This document shows positions 48,858 through 61,650 of a stretch of 64,000 nt of DNA, one piece after another. The notes beneath the pieces were generated by a model. The model was not told where the DNA came from and searched no databases. It worked only from the letters and a program-made list of their open reading frames with translations. The DNA is from Pectobacterium fontis (GTDB lineage: Bacteria; Pseudomonadota; Gammaproteobacteria; Enterobacterales; Enterobacteriaceae): contig NZ_JSXC01000001.1 in the NCBI RefSeq assembly GCF_000803215.1, positions 84,624-148,623 of the forward strand, in the 5' to 3' direction. Made by a program: the position numbers and the translations under genes. Each line of letters begins with the position of its first letter. Position 1 is the stretch's first letter.

Positions 48858-50792
48858 ATGTTCTTAACCAAAAAAATCAGAAATCTTAAAATATCCCAAA
48901 AACTTTATCTTGGGTTCGGGGTCATCCTGCTACTGGTAATCATTGCATCACTACTCAGCGCAGGACGCTTCCGAGAAATTCGTGATATCTATGGAAAAAC
49001 CAACCTTATTTACAACATCAATATCGAGGTCTTTCAGGCCAAAATAAACCGCCTGAAGTATTTTTATTCATATGATGAGAAATCACGCGAAACCATGGCG
49101 GGTTTCGTTAAACACGCATCAGAATTAACCACTGAAGCAAAAACGCTCTCATGGGGGCCGGAAGGGTTAACGCTTATCAATGAGCTAAACCAGAATCTGA
49201 CCGAATTCCAGAACGCCATTACAGAGATGGGGAAAGCTACACAGCGCGTGGTAGAAAACCGCGACAAAATCAGTGCTGCCAACGGGCAAAATATTATTGC
49301 GGATTTTTACACCAAACTGCGTCAGCAACCTTCCGATAGTGCAACACAGCCTCAAATAGAGGATCTGAGCACGCAGGTTGCAGAACTAAAACAGGCATCA
49401 TATGAGTTGCAGCTCAGACAAAATGCCGACGCCGCGAAGAGATTTGATGAAGTTTTTAGCCGTTTTGACAGCCGCTATCAGGCCACCGTTGCAATGTTGA
49501 CGCCCGAACAAAAGGTGGTCGTAGATGGCCTGCGCAGCTATGCCGCCAATTATAAAAAGCTTAATAACGACTACTTTCAAAGCGTCAACGATCTGAAAAA
49601 AGCAGAAGACGGCGTGAAGGTCGGCGGGGATAAAAGCAGCGCCTCGATTAAAGCGATTATCGCTGTCGTCAAAGAAAGAAATGACACGTTGGCCTACGGT
49701 TCCGCTACCATCACGATGCTGATTGGCCTTATCGCCGTAGTAATTGGTATTATCATCTCACTGCTGATTACCCGTCAAATCACCCGTCCCGTGATTCATA
49801 ACCTCTCTCTGGCAGAAAAAATCGCCGCAGGCGATCTGACCTCAACGATCGTCGCTGACCGTGATGATGAACTGGGTCAGTTAACCGCAGCAATGGGGAG
49901 AATGAACGAAAAGCTGCGCCATATGATCAGCGATGTACGTGACAGCGTGGACAGCGTTTCCACTTCTGCTGCCAAGATCGCCGTAGGTAATAGCGATCTT
50001 TCCTCACGTACCGAGCAACAGTCTGCTGCGGTGGTTGAAACCGCTGCCAGCATGGAAGAACTGACATCAACCGTTAAAAACAACGCCGAGAATGCAAAAC
50101 AGGCGAGCCAAATCAGCACCGAGGCTTCGCAAAACGCTCACAAAGGCGGCGAAGTGGTGCGAAATGTCGTGGATACCATGTCTGGCATTTCAGAAAGCTC
50201 ACGCAAGATTGCCGATATTACCGCCGTGATCAACAGTATTGCATTCCAGACCAATATTCTGGCGCTTAACGCTGCCGTCGAAGCCGCGCGAGCCGGGGAA
50301 CAAGGTCGTGGGTTCGCCGTGGTTGCCAGCGAGGTGCGCACGCTCTCTCAACGTACGTCTCAAGCGGCGAAAGAGATCGCCAGTCTGATATCCGAGTCGG
50401 TGTCACGCATCAACATGGGCACACAGTTGGTCGCCAATGCAGGAACCGCAATGGATCAGATCGTCTCCTCCGTTTCACGGGTTAACGACATCATGGGGGA
50501 AATCGCATCCGCCTCCGATGAACAAAGCCGTGGCATTGAGCAAATTTCCCGCGCCATCAGCGAACTGGATACCACCACACAGCAAAATGCCGCACTGGTG
50601 ATGGAATCGTCAATCTCCGCTAATTCGCTGGAGGAACAGTCAGTTATATTGGAAAGTATGGTCGCTAACTTCCGCCTGTCTGAGCACGAGGGGCGTAAAC
50701 CCAAAGCGAATACCCCACGTTTGCCGTCACAGCAGAAGCACCTGCCACCTGCATCAAAACCATCGCACGACGACGGCTGGACTACTTTTTAA
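48858..50792 (+). CDS. Methyl-accepting chemotaxis protein 1
   Basis: Transmembrane chemoreceptor. TM1 (about residues 18-38), an all-helical periplasmic ligand domain of about 240 residues, TM2 (about 282-305), HAMP and a class 36H-like signalling domain with the conserved tip [30 protein letters not shown] near residue 461. The last residues DDGWTTF form the xWxxF pentapeptide that tethers CheR/CheB in enterobacteria. Start at 48858 follows GGAGAG; the frame is open from 48699 without support. Length 644. The size and helical character of the ligand domain ([20 protein letters not shown]) suggest a helical bimodular domain like McpS, which binds TCA acids. It is paralogous to the next gene. 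Confidence 0.92.
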   Translation: MFLTKKIRNLKISQKLYLGFGVILLLVIIASLLSAGRFREIRDIYGKTNLIYNINIEVFQAKINRLKYFYSYDEKSRETMAGFVKHASELTTEAKTLSWGPEGLTLINELNQNLTEFQNAITEMGKATQRVVENRDKISAANGQNIIADFYTKLRQQPSDSATQPQIEDLSTQVAELKQASYELQLRQNADAAKRFDEVFSRFDSRYQATVAMLTPEQKVVVDGLRSYAANYKKLNNDYFQSVNDLKKAEDGVKVGGDKSSASIKAIIAVVKERNDTLAYGSATITMLIGLIAVVIGIIISLLITRQITRPVIHNLSLAEKIAAGDLTSTIVADRDDELGQLTAAMGRMNEKLRHMISDVRDSVDSVSTSAAKIAVGNSDLSSRTEQQSAAVVETAASMEELTSTVKNNAENAKQASQISTEASQNAHKGGEVVRNVVDTMSGISESSRKIADITAVINSIAFQTNILALNAAVEAARAGEQGRGFAVVASEVRTLSQRTSQAAKEIASLISESVSRINMGTQLVANAGTAMDQIVSSVSRVNDIMGEIASASDEQSRGIEQISRAISELDTTTQQNAALVMESSISANSLEEQSVILESMVANFRLSEHEGRKPKANTPRLPSQQKHLPPASKPSHDDGWTTF

Positions 50793-50803
50793 CCTCAAAC
50801 AGC

Positions 50804-50832
50804 CCAGCCCTGTTGCATCAGGGCTGGATTTG
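50804..50832 (+). terminator. Probable terminator of the first chemoreceptor gene
   Basis: CCAGCCCTG (50804-50812) and CAGGGCTGG (50819-50827) form a perfect 9-bp stem with a 6-nt loop, followed by ATTTGG. The T tract is short. Confidence 0.65.
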
Positions 50833-50970
50833 GCAACCAAAATCTTGTAATAAATAAACCGTCAATAAGTATTAGACGACGGTTGTGGTTATAATCGCAT
50901 AAAAAATCATGCATTTGCACAACACACTTTGACATCCATCACAAAATGTCATTATCCCTTAATCTGACAC

Positions 50971-50997
50971 TAACATCGCAATAACATAGCCCGATAA
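50971..50997 (+). promoter_or_regulatory. Sigma-28 (FliA) promoter of the second chemoreceptor gene
   Basis: TAAC (50971-50974), 15 nt, CCCGATAA (50990-50997); 10 of 12 positions match the class 3 flagellar consensus, 68 bp before the start codon. Confidence 0.7.
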
Positions 50998-51065
50998 CTT
51001 ATGGTAGTTAGCAATAAAATTGTGAATAATATTTTACTAAAAAGCGTCATACATGGAGAGTTATA

Positions 51066-53018
51066 ATGCAGCATCTTGCTAGTCGGATTCGTAACACAAA
51101 GATCTCACATAAATTGTATACAGGATTCGGCATTATTTTATTACTTGTTATTATTGCTTCGACACTCAGCGCAAAGAGATTTAAAGACATTAAAGATATA
51201 TATGGAAAGACCAATCTTATTTATAGCGTCAACATTGAAGTTTTTCAGGCAAAAATAAATCGTGTTAAATATTTTTACGCCCCCGATGAGAAAACAAAAG
51301 ATATTTTGGCGAAATTTGTCAAGAGTGCGACAGATTTAACTGACAGTGCGAAAAATCTGGCCTGGAGTAATGATGAATTAGGCCATATCAGCAATTTAAA
51401 AGGAAATTTAGAGGAGTTTCAATCCTCTGTTTCCGCGATGTCCACCGCTACACTCAAAGCGGTTGGCATTCAGGAAAAAGTCAATCTCTTGCATGCACAA
51501 GCGACGTTAGAGCCATTGGCGCAGACCTTTCATGACACCTCTTCATTCCCCGATAATGATGCTTATTACGCTATTAGCAAGCTGGCTTTTTTGTTAAGTG
51601 AAGTACAAAAATCAAGCTATGCGCTGCAAATAACGAAAGATGAGAACACCGTCACCGCGCTGAATAATCGTTATGCAGAAATGGAGTCAGCCTATCAGGC
51701 ATTACCCATTTTACCTGCTGACTTGAAAAACCAAGCTGACGCATTACGAAATTACGTTAAGCAATACCAGCAGCTTAATGCAGACTACTTCATCGCTTTC
51801 GATGACGTGAAAAAAGCAGAAACACGGGTCATGCGAGCAGGAACGAAAAGTAGTGCAGACATTAATGCGTTGACCGCCATCATCAAAGCGAAGAATGATG
51901 AACTGGCCAATACCTCCACCACTATTACGATAATTATCGGCCTCATTGCCGTCATTATCGGTATCATCGTTTCAATCTACATCACTCGGATTATCACCAG
52001 ACCCATCATCCATAACCTGTCGCTGGCGGAACACATTGCCAGTGGCGACCTGACGACGACTATTCATACCGACCGTCACGATGAACTGGGGAGGCTGACC
52101 CACGCGATGGGGACGATGAATGAACAGTTACGCCACGTTATTTCCGAAGTACGAGACAGTGTGGGCAGCGTCAGTCAGTCGGCAAGCAAAATTGCCACAG
52201 GCAACAGCGATCTGTCTTCACGTACCGAGCAGCAATCAGCCGCCGTGGTTGAAACCGCCGCCAGTATGGAAGAACTCACCTCGACGGTGAAAAACAACGC
52301 CGACAACGCCAGACATGCCAGCCAGATCGCCGCAGATGCTTCCAAGAACGCCCTCAAAGGTGGCGAGGTCGTGAAACAGGTTGTGACAACCATGGACACT
52401 ATCGCCGCCAGTTCCAAAAAAATCGCCGATATCACCAGCGTCATCAATAGCATTGCTTTCCAGACTAACATTCTGGCATTGAATGCGGCGGTAGAAGCCG
52501 CACGCGCGGGTGAACAAGGACGCGGTTTTGCCGTCGTAGCGGGTGAAGTTCGCAGTTTGGCACAGCGCAGTGCGCAGGCAGCTAAAGATATCGCAGCGTT
52601 GATTTCGGAGTCAGTCGAACGCACTAATGCGGGTAGTCATCTTGTTGCACTTGCTGGAGATACGATGGGGCAAATCGTCGATTCGGTTTCCCGCGTGAAC
52701 GACATTATGGGCGAAATCTCATCCGCGTCAGAAGAACAGAGCCGGGGAATTGGACAAATCGCACAGGCAATCAGTGAATTAGATACCACGACTCAGCAGA
52801 ATGCCTCGCTGGTGATGGAATCTTCCATTGCGGCCAACTCGTTGGAAGAGCAGGCTGTGCTGTTAGAGAAATTGCTTGGACATTTCCGCGTGCCTCAATC
52901 CGACAGTCGCACGGCGGCACATGCGTTAACCTCCCCACCACGCCATGCGTTGCCAAAACGCGTGCCAACAGCAGATAAAAAAGCCGCGTCATCAGAAAGT
53001 GACTGGACATCGTTTTAA
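51066..53018 (+). CDS. Methyl-accepting chemotaxis protein 2
   Basis: Paralogue of the preceding receptor with the same layout: TM1, a periplasmic helical ligand domain (about residues 40-285), TM2 (about 288-310), HAMP, signalling domain and C-terminal DWTSF pentapeptide. Length 650. The signalling half is nearly identical to that of the first receptor ([20 protein letters not shown], the tip, [19 protein letters not shown]). The ligand domain diverges much more in its middle (about residues 90-230), so the two may recognise different ligands. The start follows GGAGAG. It has its own sigma-28 promoter, so the pair need not be co-transcribed. Confidence 0.92.
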   Translation: MQHLASRIRNTKISHKLYTGFGIILLLVIIASTLSAKRFKDIKDIYGKTNLIYSVNIEVFQAKINRVKYFYAPDEKTKDILAKFVKSATDLTDSAKNLAWSNDELGHISNLKGNLEEFQSSVSAMSTATLKAVGIQEKVNLLHAQATLEPLAQTFHDTSSFPDNDAYYAISKLAFLLSEVQKSSYALQITKDENTVTALNNRYAEMESAYQALPILPADLKNQADALRNYVKQYQQLNADYFIAFDDVKKAETRVMRAGTKSSADINALTAIIKAKNDELANTSTTITIIIGLIAVIIGIIVSIYITRIITRPIIHNLSLAEHIASGDLTTTIHTDRHDELGRLTHAMGTMNEQLRHVISEVRDSVGSVSQSASKIATGNSDLSSRTEQQSAAVVETAASMEELTSTVKNNADNARHASQIAADASKNALKGGEVVKQVVTTMDTIAASSKKIADITSVINSIAFQTNILALNAAVEAARAGEQGRGFAVVAGEVRSLAQRSAQAAKDIAALISESVERTNAGSHLVALAGDTMGQIVDSVSRVNDIMGEISSASEEQSRGIGQIAQAISELDTTTQQNASLVMESSIAANSLEEQAVLLEKLLGHFRVPQSDSRTAAHALTSPPRHALPKRVPTADKKAASSESDWTSF

Positions 53019-53025
53019 CGTCCCT

Positions 53026-53055
53026 TGCCCGGGTAGCGTCGCGCTCACCCGGGCA
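53026..53055. terminator. Hairpin after the second chemoreceptor gene
   Basis: TGCCCGGGT (53026-53034) and ACCCGGGCA (53047-53055) form a perfect 9-bp stem. No T tract follows, but it lies between two convergent genes (receptor and yeeZ) and probably reduces read-through. Confidence 0.6.
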
Positions 53056-53105
53056 TATCTGACCCCCTCTCGCGGCAGTAACAAAATCGAGCCGCGTGGT
53101 AACCC

Positions 53106-53936
53106 CTAATTCAGTGGCATTGTTGAGGGATTCGGATATTGGTAGTCAAACCCAAGCTCATGGCAGATACGTTGTCCATCAATAATCCGCCCTTGGGTGC
53201 TATCCGTCACGGGGGCAAAATGCGGCAGAGACACCTGTAATCTGCGCGCCTGTTCGGGATAAAAATCCTGTCTGGCAGGATGTTCCGGTGCGCACAGGTT
53301 ATAGATATGCCCACCGTTCGGTAGCTTAAGCAGCAGCAGGATCGCCGCCAGCACATCTTCCTGATGCACCAGATTCACGCCATGATTGCCACGCGGCAGA
53401 TCGGTTTTACCTGCCAGAAAACGGCCAGGATGGCGATCGCCGCCAACCAGCCCCGCCAGACGCAAAATATCCACGGAAGTATCGGGTAAATGCTGTAACC
53501 ACTGTTCGAGGGATGCCAAAGTCTTCCCGGCGACCGTTTTCGGTTGTAGCGGCGAAATTTCTTTCACCGTACCGCTGCCATCGCCATAAACCGAGGTTGA
53601 ACTGGTGAAGATAATACGTGGGACATGAAAGACGCGCGCCATATTCACCAACTGCTGTACCGCTTGCGCATACCCATCTCCCCCTTCCGCCGTTCGGCTG
53701 GCGGGGAGCGTCACGACTAATACGTCAACCTGTTGTAGTAACGCGTTAAGTTCATCAGCGTCGCATTCGAGTTCCGGCGTCAGAACCAGTTGATAACACT
53801 CAATCCCACTCATTCGCGCCGCGTCGACGCCATCCTGAGTGGTTTTTGTCCCCACTACGTGATAGCCGTGTCCATTCAGCGCCAGAGCCAGCGGCATGCC
53901 CAACCAGCCCAGTCCAACAATCGCTACTTTTTTCAT
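53106..53936 (-). CDS. yeeZ: NAD-dependent epimerase/dehydratase-like protein YeeZ
   Basis: SDR-fold protein of unknown substrate, conserved next to the his operon in enterobacteria. The N-terminal nucleotide-binding motif is VAIVGLGWLGMPLA. SSTSVYGDGSGTVKE contains the SDR active-site tyrosine (YGDG rather than the usual YxxxK). The C-terminal part HPGRFLAGKTDLP and HIYNLCAPEHPARQDFYP matches E. coli YeeZ (274 aa) closely. Length 276. Divergent from hisL, with a 281-bp intergenic region containing the his promoter. Confidence 0.92.
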   Translation of the reverse strand: MKKVAIVGLGWLGMPLALALNGHGYHVVGTKTTQDGVDAARMSGIECYQLVLTPELECDADELNALLQQVDVLVVTLPASRTAEGGDGYAQAVQQLVNMARVFHVPRIIFTSSTSVYGDGSGTVKEISPLQPKTVAGKTLASLEQWLQHLPDTSVDILRLAGLVGGDRHPGRFLAGKTDLPRGNHGVNLVHQEDVLAAILLLLKLPNGGHIYNLCAPEHPARQDFYPEQARRLQVSLPHFAPVTDSTQGRIIDGQRICHELGFDYQYPNPSTMPLN

Positions 53937-54129
53937 CCGTCGTTCTCCCCAGCAAGGAGCCTGTTATTAACGCTATACGCTCCCTACAGAGTAAACGGCT
54001 TTGACACCCACCGCTACGGAGCTGCCCGATTTCAGCAGGTTTTTCTGTCTATCAAAAGCGGATATCCCGCACGATTATGCTGACGCATTCCCCAACCCAA
54101 ACGAACTTCCCACATCTGCTAAAAAAATG

Positions 54130-54159
54130 TTGCACAACAACCCGAACATGGTTTAGGTT
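54130..54159 (+). promoter_or_regulatory. his operon promoter
   Basis: TTGCAC (54130-54135), an 18-bp spacer and TAGGTT (54154-54159). The -10 TAGGTT and surrounding GGTTTAGGTT are shared with the enterobacterial his promoter. It lies 59 bp before the leader peptide. Confidence 0.75.
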
Positions 54160-54217
54160 ATTCGACAGCTAAATCGTTATTGATTTCATAAATACAAACA
54201 CAACAAAGAGACAACTT

Positions 54218-54265
54218 ATGACACGCGTTCTGTTTAACCACCATCATCACCATCATCCTGATTAG
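54218..54265 (+). CDS. hisL: his operon leader peptide
   Basis: A 15-codon leader read during transcriptional attenuation: MTRVLFNHHHHHHPD. It has six consecutive His codons against seven in E. coli. Ribosome stalling at these codons under histidine shortage favours the antiterminator and lets transcription reach hisG. It is preceded by AAAGAGAC. A CTGGAAGA/TCTTCCAG stem (54284-54307) just after it is the alternative pairing element, and the attenuator terminator follows at 54328-54360. Confidence 0.95.
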   Translation: MTRVLFNHHHHHHPD

Positions 54266-54327
54266 TCTTTCGGGCAGTTGGTGCTGGAAGACGTTCAGAT
54301 CTTCCAGTGGCGCAGAACTCAAAGAGA

Positions 54328-54360
54328 GCCCTCGGAAGATCAGCTTCCGAGGGTTTTTTT
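54328..54360 (+). terminator. his attenuator terminator
   Basis: CCCTCGGAAG (54329-54338) and CTTCCGAGGG (54344-54353) form a perfect 10-bp stem followed by seven T residues. It is the terminator arm of his attenuation. Confidence 0.93.
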
Positions 54361-54361
54361 A

Positions 54362-54433
54362 TGCGCGCTATCCATGCGCGCACCTTGCAGGCCGTTGCTA
54401 TGCAACGTTAAAAAACGTTCCAGACGTTTTTTT
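54362..54433. terminator. Extra hairpins, including a second terminator, between the attenuator and hisG
   Basis: After the attenuator come TGCGCGC/GCGCGCA (54362-54382), GTTGC/GCAAC (54394-54406) and an AAAAAACGT/ACGTTTTTT stem (54410-54432) whose right arm is a T tract. The last has intrinsic terminator form on either strand and lies about 50 bp before hisG. Whether it reduces his expression or is read through is unknown. Confidence 0.6.
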
Positions 54434-54484
54434 ATGCTCGCTCTATTTCTAGACATTCAAATTTGACAGGTTAATGAGGTTTCC

Positions 54485-55384
54485 ATGCTGGATAAAACAC
54501 GTTTACGGATAGCAATGCAGAAGTCAGGTCGCCTGAGCGACGATTCGCGCGAACTGCTGGCACGCTGCGGGATCAAAATCAACTTACAGCAACAGCGCCT
54601 GATCGCATTCGCAGAAAATATGCCGATTGATATCCTGCGCGTGCGCGATGACGATATCCCCGGTCTGGTGATGGATGGTGTAGTCGATCTGGGCATCATC
54701 GGCGAAAACGTGCTGGAAGAAGAGCTGTTAAACCGTCGCGCACAGGGCGAAGATCCGCGTTACTTCACGCTGCGCCGTCTGGATTTTGGCGGTTGCCGCC
54801 TGTCGCTGGCGATGCCGCTGGACGAACCCTACACCGGCCCTGAATGTCTGCAAAACAAACGTATTGCCACCTCTTACCCTCACCTGCTCAAACAGTATCT
54901 CGACAGACAATCTGTCAGCTTCAAATCCTGTCTGCTAAACGGTTCCGTTGAAGTCGCACCGCGTGCCGGTCTGGCTGATGCTATTTGCGATCTGGTGTCA
55001 ACTGGCGCCACGCTGGAAGCCAACGGACTGCGCGAAGTAGAAGTGATTTATCGCTCCAAAGCCAGCCTGATTCAGCGCGACGGCGAGATGCCTGCGGAGA
55101 AACAACAGTTAATCGATAAACTGCTGACCCGTATGCAAGGCGTGATTCAGGCGCGTGAATCAAAATACATCATGCTGCACGCGCCCAGCGAACGTCTGGA
55201 TGAAATCATCGCCCTGTTACCGGGTGCGGAGCGCCCAACCATTCTGCCGCTGGCTGGCGATCAACGTCGCGTTGCCATGCACATGGTCAGTAGCGAAACG
55301 CTGTTTTGGGAAACCATGGAAAAACTGAAATCGTTGGGTGCCAGCTCCATTCTGGTTCTGCCGATTGAAAAAATGATGGAGTGA
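54485..55384 (+). CDS. hisG: ATP phosphoribosyltransferase
   Basis: First and feedback-controlled step of histidine synthesis: ATP + PRPP to phosphoribosyl-ATP. The 299-residue product is the long, hexameric form with a C-terminal ACT-like regulatory domain that binds histidine. The catalytic half contains [15 protein letters not shown] and the PRPP-binding [14 protein letters not shown]. The start follows AATGAGG. It overlaps hisD's frame region through GGAGTGACGGCGATG and lies in the intact hisGDCBHAFI operon. Confidence 0.97.
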   Translation: MLDKTRLRIAMQKSGRLSDDSRELLARCGIKINLQQQRLIAFAENMPIDILRVRDDDIPGLVMDGVVDLGIIGENVLEEELLNRRAQGEDPRYFTLRRLDFGGCRLSLAMPLDEPYTGPECLQNKRIATSYPHLLKQYLDRQSVSFKSCLLNGSVEVAPRAGLADAICDLVSTGATLEANGLREVEVIYRSKASLIQRDGEMPAEKQQLIDKLLTRMQGVIQARESKYIMLHAPSERLDEIIALLPGAERPTILPLAGDQRRVAMHMVSSETLFWETMEKLKSLGASSILVLPIEKMME

Positions 55385-55389
55385 CGGCG

Positions 55390-57788
<2,399 letters not shown>

Positions 57789-57803
57789 TTTTAAGGAGCT
57801 CAC

Positions 57804-58871
57804 GTGGGCCAGAAATATCTCTTTATCGACCGTGACGGAACATTGATCGCTGAACCACCTGAGGATTTTCAGGTTGACCGTCTGGACAAACTGGCGCTGG
57901 AACCCGATGTCATTCCCTCGCTGCTGGCGCTGCAAAAAGCGGGTTATACGCTGGTGATGATCACGAATCAGGATGGGCTGGGAACCGATAGCTTTCCGCA
58001 GGAGACCTTCGATCCACCGCACAACCTGATGATGCAGATTCTGACATCGCAGGGCATCCAGTTTGAACAAGTGCTGATCTGCCCGCATTTGCCAGCAGAT
58101 AATTGCACCTGCCGTAAACCCAAAACCGAACTGGTGACCGCCTATTTAAATAACGGTCTGATGGATGCAGCGAATAGCTATGTCATCGGCGACCGCCAGA
58201 CGGATATTCAACTGGCGCAAAATATGGGTATCACCGGCCTGCTCTATCAGCGCGGTGGATTGAACTGGCAGGCGATTACCAATCAGTTAACCAAGCGTAA
58301 CCGCCATGCTCACGTTAACCGCGTCACGCGTGAAACCGCCATCGATGTGAACGTCTGGCTGGATCAGGAAGGCGGCAGCAAAATCAACACTGGCGTCGGT
58401 TTCTTCGATCACATGCTGGATCAAATCGCCACTCACGGCGGCTTCCGCATGAATATTGAAGTGAAAGGTGATCTGTACATTGACGATCACCACACGGTCG
58501 AGGATACCGGTCTGGCGCTGGGTGAAGCGTTGAATAAAGCGCTGGGCGACAAGCGCGGTATTGGTCGTTTTGGCTTCGTTCTGCCAATGGATGAGTGCCT
58601 GGCACGCTGCGCGCTCGATATTTCCGGGCGTCCACATCTGGAATATAAAGCCGAATTCAGCTATCAGCGCGTCGGCGATCTGAGTACGGAAATGGTCGAA
58701 CACTTCTTCCGTTCACTGTCTTACTCCATGGCCTGTACGCTACACCTGAAAACCAAAGGTCGTAACGATCATCACCGAGTGGAAAGCCTGTTCAAAGTTT
58801 TCGGGCGCACGCTGCGTCAGGCCATCCGGGTTGAGGGTGACACGTTGCCGAGCTCGAAAGGAGTGCTCTGA
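57804..58871 (+). CDS. hisB: Bifunctional histidinol-phosphatase / imidazoleglycerol-phosphate dehydratase
   Basis: Catalyses steps 6 and 8 of histidine synthesis. The N-terminal HAD phosphatase (about residues 1-165) has DRDGTLI, MITNQDG and the zinc-binding [15 protein letters not shown]. The C-terminal dehydratase domain has the metal-binding [16 protein letters not shown] and HHRVESLFK. Length 355 residues, as in E. coli. The start is GTG at 57804, preceded by AAGGAG; no ATG fits. The stop overlaps the hisH start by one base (TGATG). Confidence 0.97.
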   Translation: MGQKYLFIDRDGTLIAEPPEDFQVDRLDKLALEPDVIPSLLALQKAGYTLVMITNQDGLGTDSFPQETFDPPHNLMMQILTSQGIQFEQVLICPHLPADNCTCRKPKTELVTAYLNNGLMDAANSYVIGDRQTDIQLAQNMGITGLLYQRGGLNWQAITNQLTKRNRHAHVNRVTRETAIDVNVWLDQEGGSKINTGVGFFDHMLDQIATHGGFRMNIEVKGDLYIDDHHTVEDTGLALGEALNKALGDKRGIGRFGFVLPMDECLARCALDISGRPHLEYKAEFSYQRVGDLSTEMVEHFFRSLSYSMACTLHLKTKGRNDHHRVESLFKVFGRTLRQAIRVEGDTLPSSKGVL

Positions 58872-59461
58872 TGAAGGTCGTCATTCTGGATACCGGCTGC
58901 GCCAACCTCTCTTCTGTGACCTATGCTGTGCAGCGGCTGGGCTATACCCCCGTTGTCAGCCGTGAAGCCGAGATTGTCCTGCAAGCAGACAAACTGTTTC
59001 TGCCGGGCGTTGGCACCGCACAGGCCGCGATGAATCAACTGGAAGAGCGCGACCTGATTACGTTGATCAAGGCCTGCACTCAGCCGGTTCTGGGTATTTG
59101 CCTTGGTATGCAGTTACTGGGTACCAACAGTGATGAGAATGGCGGCATCCCCACGCTGGGGATTGTCAATTCACCAGTGAAGAAGATGGTTGACCATGGT
59201 TTGCCACTGCCGCATATGGGCTGGAATCAGGTAATTCCCAAGGCCGGACATCGTTTATTTCGCGATATCGACGAAGGTGCCTATTTCTATTTCGTCCACA
59301 GCTATGCCATGCCGGTCTGCGAAAACACCATCGCGCAAGCCAACTACGGCGAAGCGTTCACTGCCGCGCTGGAAAAAGATAACTTCTTTGGCGTGCAGTT
59401 CCACCCTGAGCGTTCGGGTGCGGCGGGCGCGCAGTTGCTGAAAAACTTTCTGGAGATGTAG
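58871..59461 (+). CDS. hisH: Imidazole glycerol phosphate synthase glutaminase subunit
   Basis: Class I glutamine amidotransferase that supplies ammonia to HisF. The nucleophile Cys is in [10 protein letters not shown], and the His/Glu pair in [10 protein letters not shown]. Length 196 residues. It overlaps hisB by one base and is 6 bp before hisA. Confidence 0.97.
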   Translation: MKVVILDTGCANLSSVTYAVQRLGYTPVVSREAEIVLQADKLFLPGVGTAQAAMNQLEERDLITLIKACTQPVLGICLGMQLLGTNSDENGGIPTLGIVNSPVKKMVDHGLPLPHMGWNQVIPKAGHRLFRDIDEGAYFYFVHSYAMPVCENTIAQANYGEAFTAALEKDNFFGVQFHPERSGAAGAQLLKNFLEM

Positions 59462-60956
<1,495 letters not shown>

Positions 60957-60963
<7 letters not shown>

Positions 60964-61589
60964 GCAAAGAGTGCTTTTTAAACGACGAGCAACGAAATCA
61001 ACTCGATTGGGAAAAAACGGATGGCATGTTGCCCGTTGTCGTACAACACGCGGTATCCGGTGAAGTGTTGATGTTGGGCTACATGAATCAGGACGCGTTA
61101 AAGGCTACCGAAGAGAGCGGAAAAGTCACGTTTTTCTCGCGTACCAAACAGCGGTTGTGGACCAAAGGCGAATCTTCCGGCCACTTCCTGAATGTCGTGT
61201 CCATTACACCAGACTGCGATAACGACACATTGCTGATTCTGGCTAATCCTATTGGGCCAACCTGTCATTTGGGCACCAGCAGTTGCTTCTCCCCTGCTGC
61301 CAGCGACTGGACGTTCCTCTATCAGTTGGAGCAACTGCTAGCCGAGCGTAAGCATGCTGACCCGGATAGCTCATACACGGCGCGTTTGTACGCCAGCGGC
61401 ACCAAGCGTATTGCACAGAAAGTGGGTGAGGAAGGACTGGAAGCGGCATTAGCCGCCACGGTACATGACCGCGAAGAACTGACCAACGAAGCCGCAGATT
61501 TAATGTATCACCTGCTGGTGCTGTTACAGGATCAGGATTTAGATTTGGCGACCATCATCAATCGCCTTAAAGCGCGTCACACTAAATAA
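60957..61589 (+). CDS. hisI: Bifunctional phosphoribosyl-AMP cyclohydrolase / phosphoribosyl-ATP pyrophosphatase
   Basis: HisIE fusion catalysing steps 2 and 3 of the pathway. The N-terminal cyclohydrolase part has [35 protein letters not shown] and PDCDNDTLL with the metal-binding Asp/Cys residues. The C-terminal pyrophosphatase has [13 protein letters not shown] and [14 protein letters not shown]. Length 210 residues from a GTG start at 60957, which overlaps the end of hisF; E. coli HisI is 203 residues. Last gene of the operon, with a terminator following. Confidence 0.96.
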
Positions 61590-61590
61590 G

Positions 61591-61630
61591 CCTTTCCCCG
61601 CGTTAACCACTAGCGATAACGCGGGGCTTT
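61591..61630 (+). terminator. Terminator of the his operon
   Basis: CCCCGCGTTA (61596-61605) and TAACGCGGGG (61617-61626) form a perfect 10-bp stem followed by CTTT. The weak T tract is compensated by the GC-rich stem. It lies between convergent hisI and the amidohydrolase gene. Confidence 0.8.
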
Positions 61631-61650
61631 ATGATGGCAGCATCGCAGTG

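Noticed and set aside
54239..54256. Run of CAC/CAT codons as a repeat or artificial tag
   Set aside because: It is the His codon run of the hisL leader peptide, followed by the expected attenuator.
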